From Pimelobacter simplex (GTDB lineage Bacteria; Actinomycetota; Actinomycetes; Propionibacteriales; Nocardioidaceae), in the NCBI RefSeq assembly GCF_024662235.1, contig NZ_CP096276.1:372001-436000 (forward strand): 64,000 nt of DNA, written 5' to 3'. Shown in pieces: positions 8,901 through 18,700 of the stretch. Under the pieces are notes generated by a model, which saw only the letters and a program-made list of their open reading frames with translations, was not told the origin of the DNA and ran no database searches. Numbering within the stretch: position 1 is the stretch's first letter; each line of letters begins with the position of its first letter. Made by a program: the position numbers and the translations under genes.

Positions 8901-11394
8901 CGACCCGGCCGGGGCGCTCGGCGCCGCGATCGCCGGCGCGCTCACCGCCGACCACGACGACGTCGTCGAGATCTACCTGCGCTGGCCCGACGCGCCCGCC
9001 GACCCGGACCGGGCCTCGGCCGAGGTCGCCGCGATGCTCGCCGGCCAGGACTTCGCCGCGCGCGCCCGCCGCGTCTCGGTCGCGGTCTGCCCGGCCGCGC
9101 CCCAGCCCGTGGACTACTTCACGTTCCGTCCCGAGGGCGGTGCGCTCGTCGAGGACACCCTGGTCCGCGGCATGCACCCGATGGTCGGCCGGCGGCTCAA
9201 CCTGGGGCGTCTCGCGGAGTTCGACGTCACCCGGCTCCCCGCGCCCGACGACGTGCTCCTCTACGAGTGCGTGGCCCGCACCAACCCGGCCGACCGGCGC
9301 CTGGTCGCGGCCGCGCAGGTGCGCCAGCTGGCCGTCGTACGCGATGACGAGGGGCGGGTGATCGCGCTCCCGCACGCCGAGCGCGCGGTCGAGAACTGCC
9401 TCGAGGCGATCCGCCGGGTCCGTACGGCGCGCGGCCGTGCGGGCACCCAGCTCGACGTCAACCACGTCTGGGTGACGGTGTGGCCGGTGGTCGAGGCCGA
9501 CCTCGACCAGCTCACCGCGCTGCAGGGCAAGATCACCCCGCTCAGCGAGGGCGCCGGGATCGAGGAGGTGCTCGCCGAGGGCCGGGTGGCCGGACCCGAC
9601 GGCACCACCACCCCGCTGGCCATCCGCTTCCACGCCAAGCCGGGCGCCGGGGTCGTCGCCGACATCGTCGCGCCGCCCACCGAGCCGCTGGCCCCCCTCG
9701 ACGAGTACGCCGGCAAGGTGCTCCGCGCCCGCCGCCGGGGCCTGGTCTACCCCTACGAGCTCCAGCAGGTCCTGGCCGGCGGCGGCACCGTCGTCGAGCA
9801 CGACCTCGACGACACCGGCGTCCTCGTGCCCGTCGACCGGGCGCCCGGCCACAACAAGGCCGGCATCATCGTCGCCGTCGTCTCCACCCCGACGCCGCTG
9901 CACCCCGAGGGCGTCACCCGCGTCGTGCTCTGCGGTGACCCGCTGATGTCCCTCGGCGCGCTGTCGGAGCCCGAGTGCGCCCGCGTGATCGCGGCCATCG
10001 ACCTCGCCGAGAGCCTCGGCGTCCCGGTCGAGTGGTTCGCCGTCTCCGCCGGTGCCCGGATCTCGATGGAGAGCGGCACCGAGAACATGGACTGGGTGGC
10101 CGCCGCGCTGCGCCGGATCGTGCACTTCACCCAGGACGGCGGCGAGATCAACATCGTCGTCGCGGGCATCAACGTCGGTGCCCAGCCGTACTGGAACGCC
10201 GAGGCGACGATGCTGATGCACACCAAGGGCATCCTCGTGATGACCCCGGACAGCGCGATGGTGCTCACCGGCAAGCAGTCCCTCGACTTCTCCGGTGGGG
10301 TCTCGGCCGAGGACAACCACGGCATCGGCGGCTACGACCGCGTGATGGGCCCCAACGGCCAGGCTCAGTACTGGGTGCCCGACCTGGCCGGTGCGTTCGG
10401 CGTGCTGATGGCGCACTACGACCACACCTACGTCGCCCCGGGCGAGTCCGGGCCGCGGCGCGCGCCGTCCACCGACCCGGTCCAGCGCGACGTGACGTCG
10501 TACCCGCACCCGGGCACGGACTTCGCGACCGTCGGCGAGATCTTCTCGCCCGACCACAACCCCGACCGCAAGAAGCCCTTCGACATCCGCACCGTGATGC
10601 GGGCCCTGGCCGACGCCGACCACGAGATGCTCGAGCGCTGGGCCGGCATGGCCGACGCCGACACCGCCGTCGTCGTCGACACCCGCATCGGCGGCTACCC
10701 GGTCAGCCTCGTCGGCATCGAGTCCAAGCCGGTGCCCCGCGCGGGCTTCCCTCCCACCGATGGCCCCGACACCTACACCGCGGGCACGCTGTTCCCGCGG
10801 TCGTCGAAGAAGGTCGCCCGCGCCATCAACGCCGCCTCCGGCAACCGGCCGCTCGTCGTACTGGCGAACCTGTCGGGCTTCGACGGCTCCCCGGAGTCGA
10901 TGCGCAACCTCCAGCTGGAGTACGGCGCCGAGATCGGCCGCGCGATCGTCAACTTCGACGGCCCGATCGTGTTCTGCGTGATCTCCCGCTACCACGGCGG
11001 CGCGTTCGTGGTGTTCTCCAAGCAGCTCAACCCGTCGATGACCGTCCTCGCCATCGAGGGCTCCTACGCCTCGGTCCTCGGCGGTGCGCCTGCGGCCGCC
11101 GTCGTCTTCGCCGCCGAGGTCGCCAAGCGCGCCGCCGCCGACCCCAAGGTCGCCGAGCTCCAGGAGCGCATCGACCACGCCGACGACGGCGAGCGCGGCG
11201 CCCTCGTCGTCGAGCTCGCCGAGCTTCGGGCACAGCTGCGGGCCGACAAGATCGCCGAGGTCGCCGCCGAGTTCGACGGCGTCCACGACATCCACCGCGC
11301 CGTCGAGGTCGGCTCGGTCGACGAGGTGATCGCGGCACGCGACCTGCGGCCCAAGGTGGTCGGTGCGATCGAGCGGGGGCTCGCGGGCCGCTAG
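5902..11394 (+). CDS. Single-chain multidomain acyl-CoA carboxylase (BC-BCCP-central-CT, eukaryote-like)
   Basis: 1830 aa from GTG 5902. Order: biotin carboxylase from RIAIVNRGEAAMRLIHAV; ATP-grasp with KATAGGGGRGIRKV (about 167-181) and FLEVNTRLQVEHP (about 298); biotin carboxyl carrier with VLESMKMETV, biotinyl Lys about 629; a long helical central region (about 670-1250); then a carboxyltransferase domain (about 1255-1825). The CT region has GARISMESGTENMDW, VVDTRIGGYPVSLVGIE and LANLSGFDGSPESMRN, like the fused CT of eukaryotic acetyl-CoA carboxylase rather than separate AccD subunits. It should carboxylate acetyl-CoA or a longer acyl-CoA. Most actinobacterial carboxylases are split into AccA and AccD chains. 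Its TAG overlaps the stop of the convergent gene. Confidence 0.92.
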   Translation: MPQVSRIAIVNRGEAAMRLIHAVRDINARHTSGSEQIRTIALHTDVDAGSAFVREADEAYLLGAAADRPYLDLAVLERALVASGADAAWVGWGFVAEDPAFAELCARLDVTFIGPSAEAMRKLGDKIGSKLIAEEVGVPVAPWSRGGVDSLAAALASADEVGYPLMLKATAGGGGRGIRKVTSAEELTDAYQRTRDEAERAFGSGVVFLEKLVTDARHVEVQVIADGQGTAWAIGVRDCSVQRRNQKVIEESASPLLEDAQTQDLKASAERLANAVGYAGAGTVEFLYHPGTRTFAFLEVNTRLQVEHPITEEVTGTDLVALQIQVARGIPLAGERPAERGHAVEARLNAEDPDRDFAPAPGRISRLELPAGPGIRVDTGVAEGDVIPADFDSMIAKVIAWGADREQALARLRRAMGETTVVIDGGATNKSFILDLLDQSEVTVGTPAWADTGWIDRVRGEGRLQSARHSGVALVAAAIEAYDEEEGAEIARFLQSAQGGRPQVQHDPSRTIELKLRGATYALTVRQTGRAQYDVTVAGGGAERTVTAVLDRIDDVHGRLTVDGHRYRLVTATHGTVHLVEVDDVMHRVSRDEGGMVRSPAPALVDATPVAVGDEVAAGQPVLVLESMKMETVLPAPFAGRIKELLVRVGGQVETGAPLVRLDPTSDADEAGAPAAGAGTASADLDLPTSRRAGVATDSLGALAGQLLGYDIAPDQRGTLLAGHLATREPSALRAEMDLLELFADVAELSRNRPAGDEAHTELRVHSSREHFHTYLRSLDPDRGALPDHFRDKLSRALAHYGITDLERTPELERAVFRIFLAQQHPSDVDIAVGVLQRWLSTPPPLPADEQAEARALLERLVRATQLRFAVVGDLARSVRFAWFDQPLVDDARRAVLDGVAAEVAALADDSAPDRDARIAALTAIPEQLVGFLRDRLADGLPEREPLLEVLIRRHYLEYDLHDLTVTSTGGRPVVHAEYATDDKGATRVVSTVGDVTELADPAGALGAAIAGALTADHDDVVEIYLRWPDAPADPDRASAEVAAMLAGQDFAARARRVSVAVCPAAPQPVDYFTFRPEGGALVEDTLVRGMHPMVGRRLNLGRLAEFDVTRLPAPDDVLLYECVARTNPADRRLVAAAQVRQLAVVRDDEGRVIALPHAERAVENCLEAIRRVRTARGRAGTQLDVNHVWVTVWPVVEADLDQLTALQGKITPLSEGAGIEEVLAEGRVAGPDGTTTPLAIRFHAKPGAGVVADIVAPPTEPLAPLDEYAGKVLRARRRGLVYPYELQQVLAGGGTVVEHDLDDTGVLVPVDRAPGHNKAGIIVAVVSTPTPLHPEGVTRVVLCGDPLMSLGALSEPECARVIAAIDLAESLGVPVEWFAVSAGARISMESGTENMDWVAAALRRIVHFTQDGGEINIVVAGINVGAQPYWNAEATMLMHTKGILVMTPDSAMVLTGKQSLDFSGGVSAEDNHGIGGYDRVMGPNGQAQYWVPDLAGAFGVLMAHYDHTYVAPGESGPRRAPSTDPVQRDVTSYPHPGTDFATVGEIFSPDHNPDRKKPFDIRTVMRALADADHEMLERWAGMADADTAVVVDTRIGGYPVSLVGIESKPVPRAGFPPTDGPDTYTAGTLFPRSSKKVARAINAASGNRPLVVLANLSGFDGSPESMRNLQLEYGAEIGRAIVNFDGPIVFCVISRYHGGAFVVFSKQLNPSMTVLAIEGSYASVLGGAPAAAVVFAAEVAKRAAADPKVAELQERIDHADDGERGALVVELAELRAQLRADKIAEVAAEFDGVHDIHRAVEVGSVDEVIAARDLRPKVVGAIERGLAGR

Positions 11395-12494
11395 GGCTGC
11401 GCGGGACCGGTCGGGTCCGCCGCCGGCGAGGGCGGCGTGCCCGGCGTCGTCGGCACCCACGGGGACGGTGGCGGCGCCCAGGCGGAGAGCGACGGAGCGT
11501 CGCGCCAGCGCTGGTCGGGGTGGGTGCGGAACCATTCCTCGACCTCGGTCGTGGCCTGGGGCGAGGCCGCGTCGCTCGACGGCGGCGCACCGGGCGGCAC
11601 CGGGCCGGCCACCGGCGCCGTCCCCGGGTGGAGCGCGTCGTCGGCCCGGTAGGCCTCGGCCAGCCGCACGACGCGACGTGCGAAGGCAGCGCTCGCGTTG
11701 AGCTGGGCGAGCGCGGTGGTCTGGCTCTCGGGGGAGCGGAGGCCGAGCCCGGTGCTGCACAGGAGGACCGCCGTCGCGAGCGCGGCGTCGTCGACGTCCT
11801 GAGGGTCACGGACGCCGTCGCCGTCGGCGTCGAGCCCGACGTGCGACCACAGGGTCGGGCTGAGGTGGAGCGGGCCGACCGCGCGGTCGTTGGCCGGGTC
11901 GTGGTCCAGGGCGCCTGCATCGGTGTCGGAGACGAGCCCGCGCTCGCCCGCGTGAAGGACGGGCCCCACGATCGCCGGTCGGGCGGAGCCGTCCTCGTCG
12001 AGCCCGGTGACGACCAGGCGGAACGAACGGACCCGACCGTGGTCGGTGCTCGTGCCACCGACCGCGGCGAGCAGGTGCCACGACAGCCGGCAGCGGGGCT
12101 CGGCGGCGGCGATGATGGTCTCGGCGCGCTCGTACGCCGTGCGGGCGGCGGGCGGGATCGCGGCGACGCGAGCCGTCGGGGCGAGTCCTCGCCCGACGAC
12201 CCGGTACCAGGCCGGCGCAGCAGTCGACCGCGGCGCGTCCGGAAGGGCAGCCGTCGTCAGTTCGTGGTCGGACACTGTCGTCGGTGCACCGGTGGCTGAC
12301 GGCTCGCCGGATGACCAGAGATGACTCGACGCGGCAGGAGGCTGCCCTGCCCCGACGGCGAGACTGGCGACGCTGATCGCGGCGACGGTGATGCCGACTG
12401 CTCCGAGGCCGCCGATCCAGGCCGACCGAGGCCGGCGCGCTCGTACCCGGGGCCCCGGCCCGAGCCGTGCTGCCTCTCGGTGATTGCGCGCCAC
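11391..12494 (-). CDS. Lytic-transglycosylase-like membrane-anchored protein, catalytic Glu missing
   Basis: 367 aa from GTG 12494. A basic N-terminus and one membrane segment (about residues 26-50) precede a Pro/Ala linker and a domain similar to actinobacterial MltB-type transglycosylases: TAYERAETIIAAAEPRCRLS, then WHLLAAVGGTSTDHGR, DRAVGPLHLSPTLW, GLDADGDGVRDPQDVDDAAL and ATAVLLC. In active members the loop reads AIGRVESDHGR with catalytic Glu; here the position is Ser149 (GGTSTDHGR). The usual YNHS segment is LNAS. The tail is Pro-rich. It probably binds glycan without cleaving it. It is divergent from the RHS giant and stops convergently on the carboxylase (shared CTAG). Confidence 0.82.
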   Translation of the reverse strand: MARNHREAARLGPGPRVRARRPRSAWIGGLGAVGITVAAISVASLAVGAGQPPAASSHLWSSGEPSATGAPTTVSDHELTTAALPDAPRSTAAPAWYRVVGRGLAPTARVAAIPPAARTAYERAETIIAAAEPRCRLSWHLLAAVGGTSTDHGRVRSFRLVVTGLDEDGSARPAIVGPVLHAGERGLVSDTDAGALDHDPANDRAVGPLHLSPTLWSHVGLDADGDGVRDPQDVDDAALATAVLLCSTGLGLRSPESQTTALAQLNASAAFARRVVRLAEAYRADDALHPGTAPVAGPVPPGAPPSSDAASPQATTEVEEWFRTHPDQRWRDAPSLSAWAPPPSPWVPTTPGTPPSPAADPTGPAQP

Positions 12495-12739
12495 CAGACC
12501 GCCTTCTCCGTCGACCTGAGCCGTTCCCGCAGCCCAGGTCGTCCATCAAACCCCGGAAGCCGGGCGGTCTGTCAAGGGCATCTCCGATGCTGACGACAGG
12601 GACAAAGTCCCAGGCAACTGATATGTCGGCCTCCTTGACACCACGGGTGATCCTGCGCCAGGGTCGCCGACCAGATGTGATGTCGGACACATGCTCGGGC
12701 GAGTGTGAGTGGAGTCGGGATCACAGGAGGTGGTCCCGG

Positions 12740-15700
12740 ATGGTTGGTCGGGTGCTGGCCCTGTTCGTGCGGTTGCGGACGTCCCTTCACTCCCGAGGGC
12801 GGGTGCTGCACCGGTGGCTCCGTGCCTCGGTCCGGCGCACCGTCGTCGCCGTCACGTCGCTCGCGGTCGTGGTTGGAACGGTGGTGACGGTCGTCCTCGT
12901 GACCGGGAGCTCGCGCGTCGCCGCGACGGAGTCCTTCGACGTCGCAGGCACGCCGATCGACCTACGTCTGGACGAGGTGAAGCCTGGTCAGCGGCCGAAG
13001 GCGAGCGAGGGGGCCCGGCTGGAGGACCCCGTCGAGCCGCCCTCCGACGAGGTCGAGCGACCGGGCACCAAAGCCACGCAGCAGTGCGCCGAGATCGGGG
13101 ACGGCACGGGCCGGGCCGAGCATGCGGACCTGACCGGCATGATCCCGCTGGCCGACGACACCAAGGTCTGCTGGACCCCGGAGACCGGGCCGAGCGACGA
13201 GCTGCCCGACGTCGAGCCGTTGCGGATCGCCGACGGGTACACGAACGTCCCGAAGCCGCCCGATCCGGTCGATGACCCCACCGACGTGCCCACGGACGAC
13301 CCGACGAGCACCCCGACGGACACCCCGACCGACGCGCCCGCCAGCCCACCTGTCGAGACGCCCAGCGCTGACCCGAGCGACGAGCCGAATGACAAGCCGA
13401 GCGGCACCCCGAGCGACACTCCGGCCGAGCCGCCGGCCCGGATCAAGCCCGCCATGGCTCTCGCCCGCTCGGGTGTCCAAGCGGCCGCGGCACCGACCTC
13501 CCCGACCTATCTCTCGCCCAACTGGGTCCAGCAGAACCCGGTCCACAAGCCGGCCGCGGGCTACCAGGCCGGGACGGCCTACGACGAGGTCCGCAAGCAG
13601 ATCGTCCGCTTCGGCGGCACCGCCGACAGCGCGACGTCGCAGGGCCAGACCTGGGTCTGGAACGGCACCGACTGGGTGCAGAAGTCCCCGGCGACGAGTC
13701 CGCCGCCGCGGTGGCGGGCCGGCATGGTCTGGGACAACACGCTCAAGAAGGTCATCCTCTTCGGCGGCCAGAACGGCAACACCGTCCTCAACGACACCTG
13801 GTCCTGGGACGGCACCAACTGGACCCAGCTGAGTGCCGGAGGCTGGGGGGTCGGGCCGGACCCGCGTACCGGCCTGGTCATGGCGTACGACGCCGACCGT
13901 GCCGGGATCATCATGTTCGGCGGCGAGAACAACACCGGCGCGCTCAACGACACCTGGCAGTTCAAGAACAACGCCTGGACCCGGATCCAGACGGCCGGCG
14001 TGTCGGGCGCCCCCGCCCGCCGCTACGACGGGGGCATGGCGTACTCGCCGACCACCGGCACCAACGGCGCCGGCCAGCTGGTCATGTTCGGCGGCTCGGT
14101 CAACTGCTCGGGCGCGGTGTGCACCTACTTCAACGACACGTGGGTTCTCGGCCCCACGGCCACCTCGTGGACCCAGATCTCGACGCCCGACAAGCCGTCC
14201 GCCCGTGGGGGCCAGGCGATGGCCTACGACCGCGGGCTCAAGACGATCGTGCTGCTGGGCGGTGCGAATGCCAACGGGGCGGTCCCCGTCTTCCTCAACG
14301 ACACGTGGGCGTGGACCGGCAACAGCTGGTCCCAGGCGGTCGACCCGGCCTCGCCGCCGGCGCGCGCCGGTGCGTCGATGGCGTCGACCGAGACCGGGAA
14401 GATGGTGCTGTTCGGCGGGCTGGGGGTGAACTCCGCCGGTACGACGACCGTGCGTTACGACGACACCTGGGCCTACGACTCGAGCGTCCCGCTCGTCGAC
14501 ATCGAGGTCACGGATCCCGAGGAGGGGCCGGACCAGGACGGGATCTTCTGGGTGGGCGACATCGCCAAGGTCACGATCACCCTCGTCAACGTGACGGGAC
14601 AGGCACTGTCGGGCGTCAACCTGACCTCGGCGCTGCGCGACACCCTTCTCGCCGCGGGAACACTGGTCAACCTCTCCTCGGAGGCGCTGCCGCTCAAGGA
14701 CTGCTCCGCGGAGACCGATCCGGCCAAGCCCTGTGGTGGTGTCGAGGACCTGACCGCGTCACTGTCGCGGATCTCCCTGCCCATCGGCCAGACGCGTGTG
14801 GGGGACTTCCTGGCGTCGGTCGCCGGCACCCAGCGCGGGTGCGACCTCATCGAGGTACCGGCGATCGCCACCGTCGGCCTCACCGGCGCCTCCGCTGAGG
14901 TCTTCTCCGAGATCACCGTCTGCGGCGGCGGCCTGGGCATGGAGGACTGGTGGACCTACGACACCACCGAGCTCGGCGGCGGCGGTACGGCGAACGTCAA
15001 TGTCGCCAACGGCAACCTGGTCGTCCAGCAGCAGGACACCGCGCCGGTCCAGACCCGCGGCCGGCTCGCCCTCGGGCTGGGTCGCGTCTACAACTCCCAG
15101 GACCACATGGCGATCGGCTCCGGCAGCCCGATCGGTGTCGGCTGGCGCTTCGACATCGGTGAGACGAGCGAGTTCGCCGGCGGGTTCGGCCTCGGCGGCA
15201 TACCCGTCCCGAACCTTCAGACCGTGCTTCAACCCTTGTCGATGCCCTACATCGACCGCGACGGCACCCGGCACGTCTTCAAGCTCCGGTCGGTAGGGGT
15301 CGCTCTCGGTGGTCTGAGCCTGCCGATCGACCTGACCCAGGACGGCTCGACGATCGGGCCGATCCTCGAGCTGCTCAACCCCCAGAGCCTCATCTACGGC
15401 CTCAGCTCGGCGGTCACTGGGGGGAAGTACGCCAAGCTGTGCATCGACCAGGCCTACACCGGTCCGCCCGGATCCAACATGTACCTGTTCCGCTACATCG
15501 GCATGGGTGGCAGCGGCTGCAACAACCCGACGGAGGAGGGCAACCGGCTCAGCATCGGCTGGTCCCTCGTGCGCCCGGACCGGGTCCGCTACGACTACGA
15601 CATCTTCGGCAACATCCGGGCCATCACCGACCCGACCGGCCAGCAGCTCCGCTACGCCTACGGCGAGGGAGTCACCAACGGGCCGACCGCGATCTGGTCG

Positions 15701-18700
15701 GCTTCCTGCAGCAAGAACGAGCCGGGGGCCGGGTCGGCCTGCCCGAAGATCTCGGTCACCTACAACCTGCAGGACGCGCAGGCCGGCCAGCGCCGGGTCC
15801 GGGTCACCGACGTCGCGGGCCGGGTCACGTCGTACATCGTGAGCACGGACCTGCTCCTGCCCCAGCTCCTCGAGGTCTGGGAGCCCGGTAACCCCTACCC
15901 GACCGACGCCGCGGCGCGGGCCGCGTCCCGTCCGTCGTGGAGCTACACGTACTCCACCTCCAGTGGTGCGTGCGCGGGTTCCGACGCCAACGCCAAGACG
16001 GTCGGCCAGCTGTGCACGGTCACGGACGCCGCCGGCAAGACCACGAAGATCGCCTACACGCCGGCGCCCGTCGGACCCGACCGGGTACTCACGGTGACCG
16101 ACCGGCGGGGCACCGACACCGCGGGCGGAGCGGACGGCCCGAACAAGGGACTGACCACCAGGTACGGCTGGACCGACCACTCCACCGATCGGGACGCACC
16201 GCCGGTGATGGTCACCGCCGACATGGGGACGCCGAACCAGGTCGGCTCGTGCGGGAGTGCCTGCCAGCGGGTCCGCTACACGGGCATCGACGCCTGGGGG
16301 CGGGTCAAGGAGATCGCCGAGGGAACCTCGGGCAACGTCTTCGTGCGGCGGTCCGGCTACTTCTGGGACGGACTCGCCGACCAGGGAGGTATCGGCTCCT
16401 GCACGATCAGCGGATCGCAGGTCGAACCGGTCGTGATGAACCACAACCTGTGCGAGACCATCCGCAAGGCGGACTCGACCTCGACGGTGCCGCTCGCCCC
16501 CGGGGCGCCGGGAGCCGGCACCGCGCAGCTCAACGGCGTCACGGTCCAGGACGAGGCGATCGCCTACACCTACGGGCCGCTCGGTCAGGTACTGCGCAGG
16601 AAGGTCCGTCTCGACGGCTCCCAGCCCTGGACCGACGCCAACTCGGCTATCACGACGTGGGGCACCCACGACCAGTACTTCGACGCGAACGGCGACCAGC
16701 GCGTCTACACCAACCAGGTCCGTGGGAACGGCCAGATCGCCGCGAACGGCAGCGGCGTGAAGTACGCCAGCACCGTCGACGCCGACGGTCCCTTGGGGTA
16801 CTGGCGCCTCGGCGACAGCGGCGGCCCGGGCTCGACCATGACCGCGCGCACCGGACCCAACGGCACCTACCAGGGCAATGTCGTCCTCGGGACGCCGGGC
16901 ATCATCGCCGACAACAGTGCCGTCACCGAGTCGACGACGGCCGCCGGCGCCTCGATCCCGACTCTCAACGGCTTCGCGAACGGCACCGGTGCCAGCTCGG
17001 ACTTCACCGTCGAGGCGTGGCAGAAGTCGACCGACACCACCCAGCAGGAACGCACCTTCTCCTGGGGCACCGCGACCGCGTGGGGTGAGGTCGGACGCAC
17101 CGTCGGCGGGCGTCCGTTCATCTACCTCAACGGTGGCTCCAGCGGAGGAATCGCCTCGGTGTCCACGAACGTCTCGATCGCCGACGGGCAGTGGCACCAC
17201 GTCGTCTTCACCTACGACGGCTCCGGGACCACGGCTGGGATGGCGATCTGGATCGACGGGGTCAAGCAGGCCGTGACCGTGCTGTCCGACACCCTCAACG
17301 GTGGGGTGTTCGCGAACGCGTCCACCACGGGCACGGCAGCGCGAGGTGGCCCCGGATCGGTGCTCGACGAGCTGGCCATCTACGCGAAGGTGCTGAGCCC
17401 GGCCCGGATCAAGGCTCACCGCGACGCCGCACTGGGCGGCAAGCGCGTCGAGGCAGACACGCTCTACGCGGTCACCGACCAGACCCAGGAGCTCTCGCCG
17501 CGCGGCAACAACGCGACCAACTGGGGCGAGTACCTGGTCACCACGCGGCGCGACCTGCCCCCGGCAGGCACGCTGGCCTCGACCAACAAGGCGGCCGGGG
17601 CGACGATCTGCGGCACGGCGGTCAAGGGCAACACCGGTCTGCCGTGCGAGGTCGACACGCCGGCGTCCGCTGGGGTCCCGACGGGCGCGACGTGCACATC
17701 GCCCACGGCGAACCTGCCTGCGGGCAGCCCGTCCGCCCCGACCGGCGGCGGGTACGCCTCCACCTGTGTCACCTACGAGTACAACAACGCTGGCCAGCGC
17801 ACCGTGATGACCTCGCCGAAGGCGCACGCCGAGAACCTGCCCGAGGTCACCGAGTACAAGTACTACGACGACACCACCACGTGTGCGGGCGCGGCGCAGG
17901 CCAGCTGCGACCTGTCCGGTTCCACCTCGGCGGGTGGCTGGCTCAAGGCCGTCGTCGACCCCAAGGGTGAGAAGACCGTCTTCGCCTACGACGCGGCCGG
18001 CAACATCGCGCGGACGTGGGAGCGCAACGCTAGCCATGGGATCGCCCTCGGTGCCGACTGGACCAAGCCCGGTGCGCCGCCCTCTGCTGCCTTCGCCGAG
18101 CAGGTCAACGCGACCCCCGTGACCTCGGACTCCCTGAGCGTGTCCAACACCGGTCTGGTCGCGGTCGGTCCGGACGGGACCGTGTCGGGCTCGGGCACCA
18201 ACGCCTTCGGGGAGCTGGGTGATGGTTCGACCACCGCGCGGCCGAGCCCGGTCGCGACCAAGGTGCTGCAGAACGTCGTCCAGGTCGGTCAATCGTCCAC
18301 CGGGGCGCTGTCCACGTGCGCCCTGACGACCTATCTCACCGGCAGCGGTGAGGTCTGGGCAGCGGGAGGCGGCGTCAACCTCCCCACGAAGGTGCCCGGC
18401 CTCAGCGACATCATCCAGATCGCGACGGGCGGCTGCCACCAGCTCGCCCTCGATGCCCAGGGGCGCGTGTGGGCATGGGGATCCAACAGCAACGGGCAGC
18501 TCGGCAACGGTACGGCGGGCGGCTCGTGGGTGGCCAACCCGGTCAACGTGCTCAGCGGTGTGTCCACCATCGGCGCGGGCTACCTCCACTCGCTGGCGAT
18601 CAAGACCGACGGCACCCTGTGGACCTGGGGCTACAACAACAGCGGCCAGCTCGGCCACGGCGACACGACCCAGCGCCCGACGCCCACGCAGGTGCCGGGG

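Noticed and set aside
5827..11760. 1977-aa open frame on the minus strand opposite the carboxylase
   Set aside because: Its translation is Gly/Asp/Val/Arg-rich low complexity with no domain, and it mirrors a gene whose motifs and codon pattern are clear. It is a high-GC antisense artefact.
12495..12739. Possible riboswitch or long leader upstream of the RHS giant
   Set aside because: Only a small CCCGG-type hairpin is visible and no known riboswitch core; the upstream in-frame extension to 12467 lacks a ribosome site.
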